This document shows, piece by piece, positions 37,049-47,105 of a stretch of 64,000 nucleotides of DNA; within the stretch, counting starts at the first letter, position 1; each line of letters begins with the position of its first letter. Position numbers and translations under genes: made by a program. The stretch is taken from the NCBI GenBank assembly GCA_000701625.1, contig JNJK01000023.1, positions 1-64,000 of the forward strand, in the 5' to 3' direction. The notes beneath the pieces are model-generated. The model saw only the letters and a list, made by a program, of their open reading frames with translations, made no database searches and was not told the DNA's origin. The stretch is from Lachnospiraceae bacterium MC2017 (GTDB lineage: Bacteria; Bacillota; Clostridia; Lachnospirales; Lachnospiraceae).

Positions 37049-38581
37049 TTATCGGATAAATGAAATCTTTTTGTCAGGGTTGGAACGATTCCATAAGATA
37101 CTGATGAGGATAAGTATCAACCAGAAGTACATAGTGAAGTAGATCGGGAAATAGTACTTAAAGTATGATGCCGGTGCAAGGATAAACACGATTATAAAGT
37201 GGCCGATAAGTCCTCCTGTCATGAAGAAAGTGAACCATCGTCTGCGTATCAGGCTGTAAAGACACAGCAGGATCAGGATAATATGCGGAATATACAGGTT
37301 ATATGCAACGGTCTTAACAATGCTTACCATGAATAACGCGAGCCCTTTGATCCCGCCCTGTTCCCACTTAATGTCATAAGGTGTAGCGGCATAATCAAAG
37401 GCGCCGATCCTTGTTCTTAGGAGGACATCAGGATTATTTATAAAGATATTTCTGCATCCTTCCGTATAGATCTCGTAATCATCTGTAGTGGCATTTTCAA
37501 TCTTTCCTGTGTATCCGGGATAGTAGAGGATCAGAACATCTTCATAGTTTATATCACCGATATCGTTATTGATCGCATCAATGGTATCAAGATCAAGGAA
37601 ATGGGCGACTTTTTCAAGGTCGTCTTTATTTTTTTCGCGGTCAAGCCCGTTTCGCATCATATTTGTAATGGTATAGGCATAAAAAGGACCCATGCGGTTA
37701 TTAGCCTTGTCGTTCATGCGGTTCGGAAGGATACCGTTTTGGGGAATGGCAACGATATACTGGATGATAAGCGCGGATACCAGCAGAGTTATGGCGCTCT
37801 TTTTATTTCTGAGATCCGGATATGTAAGGAATAAAAGTATCGGCAGTATGACCGCAAAGTAAATTCCCTCGGTCCTCCACTGCGTAAGGACTGCACCGAG
37901 AAATAGGATCCACAGAAGCTTTGCCCGCGTAACGGATCTTTTCTCAAGCCCATCCATAAGAAGTGTGAAAAGCAAAAACAAATATAACAAAAAGTAGACC
38001 GGAATACGGTGCGCCGATGTAGTGTAAGCAAGCACAGGCGGTATCAGAAAAGCCAGATATTGAATAGCGCCGTACTTAACAGAGAGATATTTCGAAAGCC
38101 GGTGAACCACATATCCGCAGACTAAGAGCTGGATCGCCACTTTAACAAGGATCGGACCGAACCATGCAGGGATCAGCATCATTGAAATAATGTAGTACCA
38201 TGTGGTTATGTAGTAAAACCATGTGTAGCTCGCAAGATGAGAAGCTTCCTGAAAGATAAGAGTTTCATCATTTGAAAGAAATCCCACGGGAAGCTTAAAG
38301 ATCAAAACAGCGATTATCGGGATAAAATAGATAGCAGCATATTTTAAGATACTCAAAGTTTCCGGAGTATGCCGGACTATAGCGCGCCATACAGCAAAAA
38401 GCAGTACGAATAGAAGTATCTTGCATGGAAAATAGTTTAATGGTTCTGTCATAGGAGAAACCGCAAATACAAATCTATCCGTTAAGAAAGTGATGATCCA
38501 GTGTATAGCCGCAATTATTAGAGATACGCGGTTTTTATAAAAAAAATAAAAAATCGGATTTGGTGAACTGTTGCCGGACAT
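37049..38581 (-). CDS. Large polytopic membrane protein (possible GT-C-type enzyme)
   Basis: This is a 510-residue membrane protein with roughly a dozen hydrophobic segments and one large loop (~residues 290-400). An early periplasmic-side loop carries FLSNDETLIFQEA, the position where GT-C glycosyltransferases keep an acidic Asp-Glu pair. Topology and length resemble lipid-linked-sugar GT-C enzymes and related envelope proteins, but I do not recognise a specific family. It is transcribed against the rest of the polysaccharide locus, and AAAGGAG precedes the ATG. A GT-C enzyme using the polyprenol-phosphate sugar made by the GT2 at 20333 would fit but is speculative. Confidence 0.8.
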   Translation of the reverse strand: MSGNSSPNPIFYFFYKNRVSLIIAAIHWIITFLTDRFVFAVSPMTEPLNYFPCKILLFVLLFAVWRAIVRHTPETLSILKYAAIYFIPIIAVLIFKLPVGFLSNDETLIFQEASHLASYTWFYYITTWYYIISMMLIPAWFGPILVKVAIQLLVCGYVVHRLSKYLSVKYGAIQYLAFLIPPVLAYTTSAHRIPVYFLLYLFLLFTLLMDGLEKRSVTRAKLLWILFLGAVLTQWRTEGIYFAVILPILLFLTYPDLRNKKSAITLLVSALIIQYIVAIPQNGILPNRMNDKANNRMGPFYAYTITNMMRNGLDREKNKDDLEKVAHFLDLDTIDAINNDIGDINYEDVLILYYPGYTGKIENATTDDYEIYTEGCRNIFINNPDVLLRTRIGAFDYAATPYDIKWEQGGIKGLALFMVSIVKTVAYNLYIPHIILILLCLYSLIRRRWFTFFMTGGLIGHFIIVFILAPASYFKYYFPIYFTMYFWLILILISILWNRSNPDKKISFIR

Positions 38582-38670
38582 AAAGTGCTCCTTTGATTTT
38601 TACAGGAAGAACCTGTTTTGCTAAGAAATAGGATACACTTTATTCGTGTATATTTCTAGTTTAACAAATC

Positions 38671-38699
38671 GTGACAATCTTGATAAAAGATGGTACAAT
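38671..38699 (+). promoter_or_regulatory. Sigma-A promoter of the polysaccharide operon (rfbD-gmd-fcl)
   Basis: GTGACA, a 17-base spacer and TACAAT lie 70 bases before the rfbD-like start, in the divergent gap to the minus-strand membrane gene. It is the likely entry point for the long plus-strand operon. Confidence 0.65.
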
Positions 38700-38768
38700 A
38701 CCTTAGTTAATCATGGGACAGGAGGCAATAGTGCATCCTGTCATAATAGAGCGGAGGATAAAGCTATC

Positions 38769-39644
38769 ATGAAAACACTGCTGGTTACAGGAAGCAACGG
38801 TCAGCTTGGAAGAGCAGTAAACCGTGAATTTGCCGGAAGTACTGAGTATGAGATTTATAATACAGATGTAGCTGAGGGTGAAGGCATCCACGCACTCGAT
38901 ATCACAAACGTGGATCAGGTAATTTCTCTTGCGAAAGAGCTGAAACCCTACGCAATCATAAATTGCGCTGCTTACACAGCGGTTGATGAACAGGAAACAA
39001 AAGGGGATCTTGCATATAAGATCAATGCACTTGGCCCCAGGAATCTTGCGATCGCAGCTACAGAAGCGGATTCAAAGCTTGTGCATATTTCTACAGATTA
39101 TGTATTCCGTGGTGATGGAAATCGCCCTTATACAGAATTTGATACAACTGGACCTGTAAGTATGTATGGAAGAACAAAACTTGCAGGAGAAAATTTTGTA
39201 CGTGATTTTGCAAAGAGATATTTTACTATCCGTACAGCATGGCTCTATGGAGATGGAAAGAATTTTGTAAAAACAATGCTTAGGCTTAGTGAAAATCATG
39301 ATGAAGTAAGCGTTGTAAAGGATCAGCTCGGAACACCTACCAGCACAAAGGAGCTTGCAAAGGCAATACATTATCTCATTCCGACGGATAATTATGGTCT
39401 GTTCCATGGAACATGTGAAGGAGACACAAACTGGGCTGACTTCACAGAAGAGATATTTAGACTGGCCGGCAAGAATACAAAGGTTAATCATGTTACAACA
39501 GAAGAGTATAAAAAGATGAATCCTCAGAGCACTGACAGACCGGCATACTCCATCCTGGATAATTACATGCTGCGTCTCACAGGTGATTTCCGTTTTGCGG
39601 ACTGGAAGGATGCCATCAGAGATTATATAAACGAATTGCAGTAA
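38769..39644 (+). CDS. rfbD: dTDP-4-dehydrorhamnose reductase-like SDR
   Basis: This is a 291-residue short-chain dehydrogenase of the RfbD family, which reduces 4-keto nucleotide sugars, classically giving dTDP-L-rhamnose. It has the NAD(P) loop TGSNGQLGRAV, HISTDYVFRGDG, the YGRTKLAGE catalytic Tyr-x3-Lys, and the RfbD end TDRPAYSILDN. No rfbA, rfbB or rfbC is in the window, so either those lie elsewhere or the substrate is another 4-keto sugar. I chose ATG 38769, with GGAGG upstream; the open frame extends further up without a ribosome site. Confidence 0.85.
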   Translation: MKTLLVTGSNGQLGRAVNREFAGSTEYEIYNTDVAEGEGIHALDITNVDQVISLAKELKPYAIINCAAYTAVDEQETKGDLAYKINALGPRNLAIAATEADSKLVHISTDYVFRGDGNRPYTEFDTTGPVSMYGRTKLAGENFVRDFAKRYFTIRTAWLYGDGKNFVKTMLRLSENHDEVSVVKDQLGTPTSTKELAKAIHYLIPTDNYGLFHGTCEGDTNWADFTEEIFRLAGKNTKVNHVTTEEYKKMNPQSTDRPAYSILDNYMLRLTGDFRFADWKDAIRDYINELQ

Positions 39645-39711
39645 AAATGAGCAGCATCGGCTGCCCACAATGAAAGGGAGCTAAAAAGCTTCATTGATGA
39701 AAGGAATTTTT

Positions 39712-40791
39712 ATGAGAAACGTTGCGCTTATCACGGGTATTACAGGACAGGACGGTTCCTATCTCGCAGACCTGCTTCTGGAAAAGGGATATGAAGTACA
39801 TGGTATCATCAGAAGACAGTCTGGTATCAATACAAAAAGAATAGATCATCTCTATTACAATAAAGAACTTAAGGATAAGACATTTTTCCTTCACTATGGA
39901 GATATGACTGATTCCAGTAACCTTAACAGACTGATCGAGCAGATCCAGCCTACAGAGATCTATAACCTCGCAGCACAGTCACATGTGGGTGTATCATTCG
40001 AGGTTCCTGAGTACACAGCTGAGACAACGGGTATCGGAACACTTCGTATCCTTGACGCTATTAAAAAGAATGGTATTAAGTGCCGATTCTATCAGGCGTC
40101 TACATCAGAGCTTTTTGGAGGTATTCCGGATACAGCTCCGCAGTCAGAAAAGACTCCGTTTTATCCGAAGAGCCCGTATGGAGCAGCAAAGCTCTACTCA
40201 TACTGGATCACAGTAAACTATCGTGAGGCATATGGCCTTTACGCCTGCAACGGTATCCTCTTTAACCATGAGTCACCTCGCCGTGGAGAGACATTCGTTA
40301 CAAGAAAGATCACACAGGCTGTTTCACATATAGTAAAGGGAGACCAGGATGTTCTTCAGCTTGGAAACCTTAACGCAAAGCGTGACTGGGGCTTCGCAGG
40401 CGATTATGTAGAAGGTATGTGGAGAATTCTTCAGCAGGAAAAACCGGGTGACTATGTTCTCGCATCTAACGAGACACATTCGGTTCGTGAGTTTGTTGAA
40501 GAAGCATTTAAGGCTGTGGGTATCAATCTTGCATGGAGAGGTACAGGAGTAAACGAAAAGGGTTACGATAAGGTAACAGGAAAGGTTTACGTAGAAGTAA
40601 ATCCCAAGTACTTCCGTCCTGCAGAGGTTGAACTTCTGTGGGGTGATTCCAGCCGTGCAGAAAAGGAACTTGGTTGGAAGAGAAAGACAGATTTCAAGGG
40701 TCTCGTTAAGATGATGATGGATGCGGATATGAAGGAGATCACAGGTCAGACACCGGAAGAATATCTCGCGTCACAGAAAAAGGCTAAATAA
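39712..40791 (+). CDS. gmd: GDP-mannose 4,6-dehydratase
   Basis: This is a 359-residue SDR converting GDP-mannose to GDP-4-keto-6-deoxymannose, the first step to GDP-L-fucose. Motifs: [47 protein letters not shown] and [12 protein letters not shown] (catalytic Tyr-x3-Lys), then [18 protein letters not shown] chose ATG 39712, with AAAGGA seven bases upstream; ATG 39694 is in frame but has no better site. The following fcl gene completes the pathway. Confidence 0.96.
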   Translation: MRNVALITGITGQDGSYLADLLLEKGYEVHGIIRRQSGINTKRIDHLYYNKELKDKTFFLHYGDMTDSSNLNRLIEQIQPTEIYNLAAQSHVGVSFEVPEYTAETTGIGTLRILDAIKKNGIKCRFYQASTSELFGGIPDTAPQSEKTPFYPKSPYGAAKLYSYWITVNYREAYGLYACNGILFNHESPRRGETFVTRKITQAVSHIVKGDQDVLQLGNLNAKRDWGFAGDYVEGMWRILQQEKPGDYVLASNETHSVREFVEEAFKAVGINLAWRGTGVNEKGYDKVTGKVYVEVNPKYFRPAEVELLWGDSSRAEKELGWKRKTDFKGLVKMMMDADMKEITGQTPEEYLASQKKAK

Positions 40792-40793
40792 AA

Positions 40794-41741
40794 ATGATTG
40801 AAAAGAGTGCAAAGATTTACGTAGCAGGTCACCGTGGGCTTGTAGGATCTGCCATTGTCAGAAGCCTTGAGGAAAAAGGCTATACAAACATTATTGGTCG
40901 TACACATCATGAACTGGATCTCACGAACCAGGCAGATGTATTTCGCTTTTTTGAAGAAGAGAAGCCGGAGTATGTTGTTCTCGCAGCAGCTCATGTTGGT
41001 GGAATAAATGCAAATCAGACATATCCTGCTGATTTCATTTACATAAATTCTATCATTCAGTGCAACGTTATAAAGGCTGCACATGATCATCATGTAAAGA
41101 AGCTTCTGTTTCTTGGAAGCTCCTGCATTTATCCCAAGATGGCTCCTCAGCCGATCCCGGAAGATGCGCTTCTGACAGGCCCTCTTGAAACGACAAATGA
41201 AGCATATGCTATTGCAAAGATTTCCGGAATGGAAATGTGTAAATTCTTTAAGAGACAGTATGGTGATGACTTTATAAGCTGCATGCCTACAAATCTCTAT
41301 GGACCGAATGATAATTTTAATCTGGAAACAAGTCATGTAATGCCTGCCATGATCCGTAAATTTGATGATGCAAAGAAGGCAAATGCTGATTTTGTAGAAC
41401 TTTGGGGCACAGGATCACCGCTTCGTGAATTCCTTTATGTAGATGATATGGCAGATGCATGCGTATATCTTTTAGAGAATTACAGTGGTGAGCAGCATGT
41501 GAATATCGGAACAGGAAAAGAGATCACTATCAAGGGGCTTGCAGAGCTTGTAAAGAAAGTTGTGGGCTTTGAAGGTGAGATAAGATGGAATTCCGATATG
41601 CCCGATGGAACACCCAGAAAGCTTTGCGATGTTTCAAAGCTTCATTCTATCGGCTGGAAAGAAAAGGTTGATCTTGAAGAAGGTATCCGCAGAGAATATG
41701 AGTGGTACCTTTCACAGGATGAAAAGGATCTGAAAAAATGA
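40794..41741 (+). CDS. fcl: GDP-L-fucose synthase
   Basis: This is a 315-residue epimerase-reductase completing GDP-L-fucose from the Gmd product. It shows [48 protein letters not shown] (Tyr-x3-Lys), [11 protein letters not shown] and [14 protein letters not shown], all typical of Fcl/WcaG. It starts 2 bases after gmd and overlaps the next small gene by ATGA. The product is a donor for fucosyltransferases in this locus. Confidence 0.96.
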   Translation: MIEKSAKIYVAGHRGLVGSAIVRSLEEKGYTNIIGRTHHELDLTNQADVFRFFEEEKPEYVVLAAAHVGGINANQTYPADFIYINSIIQCNVIKAAHDHHVKKLLFLGSSCIYPKMAPQPIPEDALLTGPLETTNEAYAIAKISGMEMCKFFKRQYGDDFISCMPTNLYGPNDNFNLETSHVMPAMIRKFDDAKKANADFVELWGTGSPLREFLYVDDMADACVYLLENYSGEQHVNIGTGKEITIKGLAELVKKVVGFEGEIRWNSDMPDGTPRKLCDVSKLHSIGWKEKVDLEEGIRREYEWYLSQDEKDLKK

Positions 41742-42100
41742 TCGTGAGAATTGTTCTGGTTGTGCTTGGTACGCTTCTGATATTGACATCGGGATTGACG
41801 GAAAGACCGTTAGATTCTCTGTGGATTTTGATACGCAGGGCATTTTCCGGTAGAGATGATGAGATTCATACAGTTGAAGCGGCCGGAACAGAGGAGGACC
41901 TGTTGGATAATCGGAAAAAATGGAAGATTCTGATCACCGGATATATCATTTTTGCGATATATGCAGTGGTATCCATCGGGGCTATATTTACGCTGAACCG
42001 AAAGATCAATACTCTTTATGGCAGTATCACATCCATGGAGAAATCCATGCAGGAGATGCAGGATAAAGCAGAATCGACGGTTTCGGACAATGGAAATTAA
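41738..42100 (+). CDS. Small two-helix membrane protein, unknown
   Basis: This is a 120-residue protein with an N-terminal hydrophobic segment ([18 protein letters not shown]), a charged middle (~residues 30-65), a second helix ([21 protein letters not shown]) and a short coiled-coil-like tail rich in Met, Glu and Gln. I do not recognise it. It overlaps fcl by four bases and precedes the DUF6077-like gene by 12, so it is co-translated with the polysaccharide operon. A scaffold for the following large membrane protein is conceivable. Confidence 0.75.
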   Translation: MIVRIVLVVLGTLLILTSGLTERPLDSLWILIRRAFSGRDDEIHTVEAAGTEEDLLDNRKKWKILITGYIIFAIYAVVSIGAIFTLNRKINTLYGSITSMEKSMQEMQDKAESTVSDNGN

Positions 42101-42112
42101 CAGGACGGATTC

Positions 42113-43183
42113 ATGATACAGCTTCTGATACTGACAGCCCTGATATTTTTGAATTTTATACTTTATGCAGCATTCGGCTCGCTGGTGACCGGACGGTTGA
42201 AAGACCGTCCGTTTTCAGCGACCGTTTCTGTTATAACGGGTTTTTTTATTTACTATCTTACTTTTGAATTAATATGTGTTCCCATCATGCTTAAATGGCG
42301 TCCGCTCTCTCTTTTGTCAGAGATATGGATGGTGGTTATTGCGGTGGTGCTCATAGCAGCGTTTTTTTTGAATCGCAGGCTCATCGTGCCAAAATTAAAG
42401 GAAACAGGGCGATTTCTGACAGAGCATTGGGGCTTTGCATGTGTGGCGTCTGTATTGATACTGGCAGAACTTATCGTGATCATTCATGCATATCAGTTTA
42501 CGCTTGATGCTGCATTTTATGTGGCTACGGCAACAACTTCTCTTCAGACGGATATGCTGAATATTTATGATCCTTATACGGGAATGTGGCAGGACCATTT
42601 TGAGATGCGATACTTTTTTGCGACATATCCCTTGAATGATGCGGTAATGTGCAGACTTACAGGTGTTCATCCTCTTCTATGGACGAAAACTGTAATGGAG
42701 GCTGTGACGATCATTATGTCAAATCTTATCTACTACAGGATAGGTAAGAAGCTTTTTAGTAATGATTATAAAAAGACAGCAGTTTTTCTGTTTTTCTGCG
42801 GTATTATGAATTTCTTTTTTACAACTATCTATACGGCTTCGGCATTTCTTACGACCAGAACCTATGAGGGAAAAGCAATACTCGGAAATGTTGTAATGCC
42901 ACTGGTGTTCCTGCTGTATATGAAGCTTTTGGAGGATGACAGGGACAAAAAGACATGGCTTATGCTGTTTGCGGTAGCCACAGGTTCGGCAGTTCTGTCA
43001 AATTCGGCAAATATGCTCGTGCCAACAGCAGTAGCTGTATTTACCTTACCTTTGGCGGTGATAAAACGCAGATTTTCAGTACTTGTCAAGGCATTTTTAT
43101 GCGTATTGCCCTGTCTCATACTGATCCTTCTTTATATTGCTTACGTACGGGGAATGTTTGTTATTTACACATATCCAAGATGA
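42113..43183 (+). CDS. DUF6077-like polytopic membrane protein, N-terminal part
   Basis: This is a 356-residue membrane protein with about nine hydrophobic segments. The opening (GFFIYYLTFELICVPIML) and the loop DAAFYVATATTSLQTD ... IYDPYTGMW resemble the DUF6077 family of large membrane proteins from Lachnospiraceae polysaccharide loci, as far as I recall it. The frame ends YTYPR at TGA TGA, and the following gene resumes in the same frame 12 bases later with more membrane segments and a soluble C-terminal domain. DUF6077 proteins are usually one longer chain, so this is either a split gene or a natural two-subunit form. Confidence 0.75.
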   Translation: MIQLLILTALIFLNFILYAAFGSLVTGRLKDRPFSATVSVITGFFIYYLTFELICVPIMLKWRPLSLLSEIWMVVIAVVLIAAFFLNRRLIVPKLKETGRFLTEHWGFACVASVLILAELIVIIHAYQFTLDAAFYVATATTSLQTDMLNIYDPYTGMWQDHFEMRYFFATYPLNDAVMCRLTGVHPLLWTKTVMEAVTIIMSNLIYYRIGKKLFSNDYKKTAVFLFFCGIMNFFFTTIYTASAFLTTRTYEGKAILGNVVMPLVFLLYMKLLEDDRDKKTWLMLFAVATGSAVLSNSANMLVPTAVAVFTLPLAVIKRRFSVLVKAFLCVLPCLILILLYIAYVRGMFVIYTYPR

Positions 43184-43195
43184 TGAGGTGACACC

Positions 43196-44062
43196 TTGCA
43201 GACACTAACGGTTCAGAGCGAAGGTTTTTTTTACGTGCTGAAGTGCGTACTATATTATTGTGGAAGTGGATTTTATCTGGCTCTTTGGGCAGCAGCATCC
43301 ATTTTTTTTCTTGTAAAAGGGAAAGATAGGGAACGCAGGATTTTTGCATTTCCTGCGCTGATGCTGCTTGTAACGATATTCAATCCGGTAGTTCCGGTAG
43401 TGGTCAATCATTTATTTGATATAAATAAAGAATACTACAGATTTTTTTGGATCGCACCTGTCATAGTGACTGTTGCTTATATTGCTGTTGAATTCCTGTA
43501 TAAGAAAGATCCTGTGGCGCGTATACCTGTTTTTATAGGCATCACTTTGATATTAATGGGGGCAGGAACATACGTATATGCAGATGGTTACATACCGGCG
43601 GAGAATTATTACAAGATACCGAATGAGGTTATCGCTGTAAGTCGTGTGATACGTGATAATTCGGAGGTGGACTATCCGGTAGCACTTTGTGACTTTAATA
43701 TGCAGATGGAGCTCAGGCAATATGATGCCTCGATACTGCTAGCTGCGGACAGAACACAGTATCTTGCGATAATTAACGGTGAAGAACAGGATGACCAGGT
43801 TAAAGAACAGAATATATATGTCAACAGACTTCTTAATGTGACCACAAAAAATGTGGCGATACCTAAGGAAAACTTTCTGGAAGCGATGCAGAAAACAAAT
43901 ACGGAATTTATCGTTTTGTCAAAGGAGAGTCCTATGATCTATTATCTAAAAAATGCAGGACTTGCAGAAGTTGGAAGTACAGGGGTCAGAGTTGTGCTTC
44001 ATTACGATCTTCCGGAAAGACAGAAGATGGAACTCGCGGATTATAAGGAATTTTGGAACTAA
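43196..44062 (+). CDS. DUF6077-like membrane protein, C-terminal part
   Basis: This is a 288-residue protein with about five hydrophobic segments (for example LALWAAASIFFLV and VPVFIGITLILMGAGTYVYA), then an extracytoplasmic C-terminal domain of ~140 residues. It lies in the same frame as the preceding gene. A GAGGTG ribosome site and a TTG start (43196) allow separate, coupled translation. Read with the upstream frame it would make one ~650-residue DUF6077-like protein interrupted by two adjacent TGA codons. The soluble end (VDYPVALCDFNMQMELRQY) suggests a periplasmic or outer-leaflet active site. Confidence 0.72.
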   Translation: MQTLTVQSEGFFYVLKCVLYYCGSGFYLALWAAASIFFLVKGKDRERRIFAFPALMLLVTIFNPVVPVVVNHLFDINKEYYRFFWIAPVIVTVAYIAVEFLYKKDPVARIPVFIGITLILMGAGTYVYADGYIPAENYYKIPNEVIAVSRVIRDNSEVDYPVALCDFNMQMELRQYDASILLAADRTQYLAIINGEEQDDQVKEQNIYVNRLLNVTTKNVAIPKENFLEAMQKTNTEFIVLSKESPMIYYLKNAGLAEVGSTGVRVVLHYDLPERQKMELADYKEFWN

Positions 44063-44076
44063 AGCTGGAGAAAAGA

Positions 44077-44940
44077 TTGAAACTGACTGTTTTTACACCA
44101 ACCTATAATCGTGAAAAGCTGCTTCCGAGAGTATATGAAAGTCTCTGTGCTCAGACAGACAGGGACTTTCAGTGGCTTATAGTTGATGACGGTTCGACGG
44201 ACGATACAGAGAAGCTTGTGAATAGCTGGATAAGTGAGGGCATGCTTTCTATATGCTATCACAAACAGGAAAATGGCGGAAAGATGAGAGCCCACAATAC
44301 GGGTGTAAAGCTTACGAATACAGAGCTGTTTGTGTGCCTTGATTCTGATGACAGTTTTACATCAACTGCGGTTTCTGATATATTGATGAAGTGGTCAGAA
44401 GTGGCTGATAAAGGGGATTGTGGCGGCATTGTTGCCCATAAGGGAGCAGATGAGGCGCATACGCTTTACGATGCTGTGATGCCGGACATATCTTTCAGTA
44501 CGCTTCAGGGATTGTACAGACATGGATTTAAGGGAGAAACTACACTGGTCTTTAGGACTGAGCTTTTAAAAAAGCATTTGTTCCCGGAAATCCCCGGAGA
44601 AAAATATGTTCCGGAAGATGTCGTATATGATGAAATAGACAGAGAGTGCGTATTGGCTGTAATGCCAAAGATACTGACTGTCTGTGAACTGGTAGAGTCG
44701 GGACTTACAGACAGGGTAGAGGCGCTTAGGGAAGAAAATCCCACAGGATGGTATCTATATTATGTTAATAGATCGAAATATACCTCCTGGTCGCCATTGA
44801 AACTTAAATACATTAGTCACTATCTCAGGTTTAGAGGTGTGGCGGATAGAGAAGTAAGAGATAGAGAATTTCTGCCGGCGGCACTGGCATTGTGCGGAGT
44901 GCCGGGAGCATTGGCACTTATGCTTGCCGGAAAGCGATAG
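44077..44940 (+). CDS. Glycosyltransferase family 2
   Basis: This is a 287-residue GT-A enzyme: VFTPTYNREKLLPRVYES, LIVDDGSTDDTEKLV, CLDSDDSF as the DxD metal site, and a PEDVVYDEID acceptor or base region. The start is taken as TTG 44077, with GGAG six bases upstream, giving the usual short lead before TVFTPTYNR; TTG 44053 would overlap the preceding stop. It belongs to the operon running from fcl to the flippase. Donor and acceptor are unknown. Confidence 0.88.
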   Translation: MKLTVFTPTYNREKLLPRVYESLCAQTDRDFQWLIVDDGSTDDTEKLVNSWISEGMLSICYHKQENGGKMRAHNTGVKLTNTELFVCLDSDDSFTSTAVSDILMKWSEVADKGDCGGIVAHKGADEAHTLYDAVMPDISFSTLQGLYRHGFKGETTLVFRTELLKKHLFPEIPGEKYVPEDVVYDEIDRECVLAVMPKILTVCELVESGLTDRVEALREENPTGWYLYYVNRSKYTSWSPLKLKYISHYLRFRGVADREVRDREFLPAALALCGVPGALALMLAGKR

Positions 44941-44946
44941 TGTGAG

Positions 44947-46347
44947 ATGAAAGCTATTAAATCGACAGATGCGCTGCGGCGCCTATATATGCTGGCTGTT
45001 TGTGCAGTCATGATAGCAGTTGATTCAGGAGCTATATTGTATATCCTTAACAGGATCTACAATCTTGAGTTCAGGACACAGCTGTATTTCAGAGGTCATT
45101 TATTCGTAATGGCTCTCTATATTGGAGTATTTATTTTCCTCGGAAGGGTATTCGGAGGATTGCTGGTTGGTGTCAGAAAGATCGGGGAAGTGATGTTTTC
45201 CTTTGTATTTACGGCATCGTTTACCGGTACGTTTTTTTATTTTGTAGTAATGCTTTTGTCCTATAAGGTACCGAATCCGATACCGGTGCTTATAGTGTTG
45301 ATCCTTCAGACCGTTTTTTCGGGAATATGGATCTCGGTTATGGGCAGGATCTATCAGAGAATATTCAGACCGTATGATGTTCTCCTTGTCTATAGAGGAA
45401 AGTCTATTAGAAAATTTAAAGATAAGCTCGCAACGAGAAGAGATCAGTTTCATATAGCCGAGTCCATAAGTACGGACGAAGGATGGGATAAGGTTACGAC
45501 GGTTATATCAAAATATAATACGGTAATGCTGTGGGATATCCCGGCAGAAACACGTAATAATGTATTCAAGTATTGCTATGAAAATTCCAAAAGGATATAC
45601 GTAATGCCGAAGATCTCTGACATTATTCTGAATGGCTCCACACCGGTACATTTATTTGATACACCTCTCTTGCTTACCGAAGGCAATCCTTTGGAATATG
45701 AGGAACGTATCATAAAGAGGATAATGGATGTGGTTCTTTCGCTGATCCTTATCATTTTGTCATCCCCTATAATGATCATTACAGCACTCGTCATACATTT
45801 TTATGATGGTGGTCCTGTTCTTTATAAGCAGATCAGATGCACAAAAAATGCGAGAGAGTTTGAGATTTATAAATTTCGAAGCATGATAGTAAATGCGGAA
45901 AGTGCAGGAGTAGCTGTACTTGCTATGGAAAAAGATCCACGAATCACACCGGTCGGCGCATTTATACGTAAGTGCAGGATAGACGAATTGCCACAGCTCT
46001 TTAATGTGCTTAAAGGTGATATGTCATTTGTCGGACCGCGACCAGAGAGACCGGCTTTTATCGAGAAGTACAAGAAATCTATGCCGGAATTTGCTTATCG
46101 TATGAAGGTGCGTGCTGGCATAACGGGATATGCACAGCTTTACGGAAAATACAATACGCTTCCGTATGATAAGTTGAAGTTTGATCTTTATTACATTGAA
46201 CAGTATTCTTTATGGCTTGATATTAAGCTTATGATCCTTACGTGCAAGATATTATTTACAAAGGAAAGCACAGAGGGTACAAGTGAAACGATAACAGCAG
46301 GTTCTGAAGGAATTCAGATGGAAAATAAGGAGAAAAACAATCCATGA
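44947..46347 (+). CDS. Initiating sugar-phosphate transferase (WbaP/WcaJ-type polyprenyl phosphoglycosyl transferase)
   Basis: This is a 466-residue polyprenyl-phosphate glycosylphosphotransferase. Four N-terminal transmembrane segments (~1-130) and a CoA-binding-like middle precede the catalytic bacterial sugar transferase domain: KRIMDVVLSLILIILSSP re-entrant helix, FEIYKFRSM, RKCRIDELPQLFNVLKGDMS and VGPRPERP. These enzymes move sugar-1-phosphate onto undecaprenyl phosphate, starting the repeat unit. Its C-terminal tail of ~40 residues is acidic and serine/threonine-rich. It overlaps the next GT2 gene by ATGA. A second, short enzyme of this class is encoded at 54752. Confidence 0.92.
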   Translation: MKAIKSTDALRRLYMLAVCAVMIAVDSGAILYILNRIYNLEFRTQLYFRGHLFVMALYIGVFIFLGRVFGGLLVGVRKIGEVMFSFVFTASFTGTFFYFVVMLLSYKVPNPIPVLIVLILQTVFSGIWISVMGRIYQRIFRPYDVLLVYRGKSIRKFKDKLATRRDQFHIAESISTDEGWDKVTTVISKYNTVMLWDIPAETRNNVFKYCYENSKRIYVMPKISDIILNGSTPVHLFDTPLLLTEGNPLEYEERIIKRIMDVVLSLILIILSSPIMIITALVIHFYDGGPVLYKQIRCTKNAREFEIYKFRSMIVNAESAGVAVLAMEKDPRITPVGAFIRKCRIDELPQLFNVLKGDMSFVGPRPERPAFIEKYKKSMPEFAYRMKVRAGITGYAQLYGKYNTLPYDKLKFDLYYIEQYSLWLDIKLMILTCKILFTKESTEGTSETITAGSEGIQMENKEKNNP

Positions 46348-47105
46348 TCTCGGTTGTGATACCGGTTCATAATGCCGGACGCTTTATCTGCGATACCATC
46401 CGCTCTGTTATAGCGCAGGAATACAAGGATTGGGAACTGATCCTGGTGAATGATCATTCTGAGGATGACAGTGTTGAAAAGATCAGGTTTTTCATTGAGG
46501 AGTATATTGAAAAGGGAGAACCTGACAGGATACGTCTTCTTGATACAGGTGAAAAAAGAGGTGCGGCAAGTGCCAGAAATATTGGAATAGATGCCTCAAG
46601 AGGACGTTATATAGCGTTTCTTGATGCAGATGACATATGGGAGCCTGAAAAGCTTAAGAGACAGATGGCTTTTCAGTCAAAGGTAAAGCAGGCGTTCACA
46701 TTTACTGGGTATGAGTTTGCGGATGAAGACGGGGTTGGAGTTGATAAGATAGTCAGGGTACCGCTTCATATGAATTATCGACAGGCCCTTAAAAATACGA
46801 CTATTTTTACAAGTACTGTCATATTTGATACGGAACTCATATCAAAAGAACTGATCCATATGCCGGAGGTTCCGAGTGAAGATACGGCAACCTGGTGGAA
46901 AGTTCTGAGGAATGGATATGAAGCATGGGGGCTGGATCAGCCTTTGACGCTTTATCGAAGAAGCGGAGGAACATTATCCGCAAATAAAAAAGTGGCAATA
47001 CAGAGAATTTGGAATCTCTACAGAAAAGTTGAGAGGCTAAGTCTTATAAAGAGCATGTGGTGTTTCGCTTTTTATGCGCTTCATGCAGTGGGAAGAAGGA
47101 TATGA
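46344..47105 (+). CDS. Glycosyltransferase family 2
   Basis: This is a 253-residue GT-A enzyme: VVIPVHNAGRFICDTIRSV, LVNDHSEDDSVEKI, GAASARNIGIDASRG and FLDADDIWEPEK (DxD). The C-terminus lacks transmembrane segments. It overlaps its neighbours on both sides by ATGA, so three consecutive genes are translationally coupled. It probably extends the lipid-linked repeat unit; the sugar is unknown. Confidence 0.9.
   Translation: MISVVIPVHNAGRFICDTIRSVIAQEYKDWELILVNDHSEDDSVEKIRFFIEEYIEKGEPDRIRLLDTGEKRGAASARNIGIDASRGRYIAFLDADDIWEPEKLKRQMAFQSKVKQAFTFTGYEFADEDGVGVDKIVRVPLHMNYRQALKNTTIFTSTVIFDTELISKELIHMPEVPSEDTATWWKVLRNGYEAWGLDQPLTLYRRSGGTLSANKKVAIQRIWNLYRKVERLSLIKSMWCFAFYALHAVGRRI

Noticed and set aside
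37203-37210. GCCGATAA resembling a sigma-28 -10 box
   Set aside because: It lies inside the minus-strand membrane gene with no suitable downstream plus-strand start, and shows that the motif also occurs by chance.
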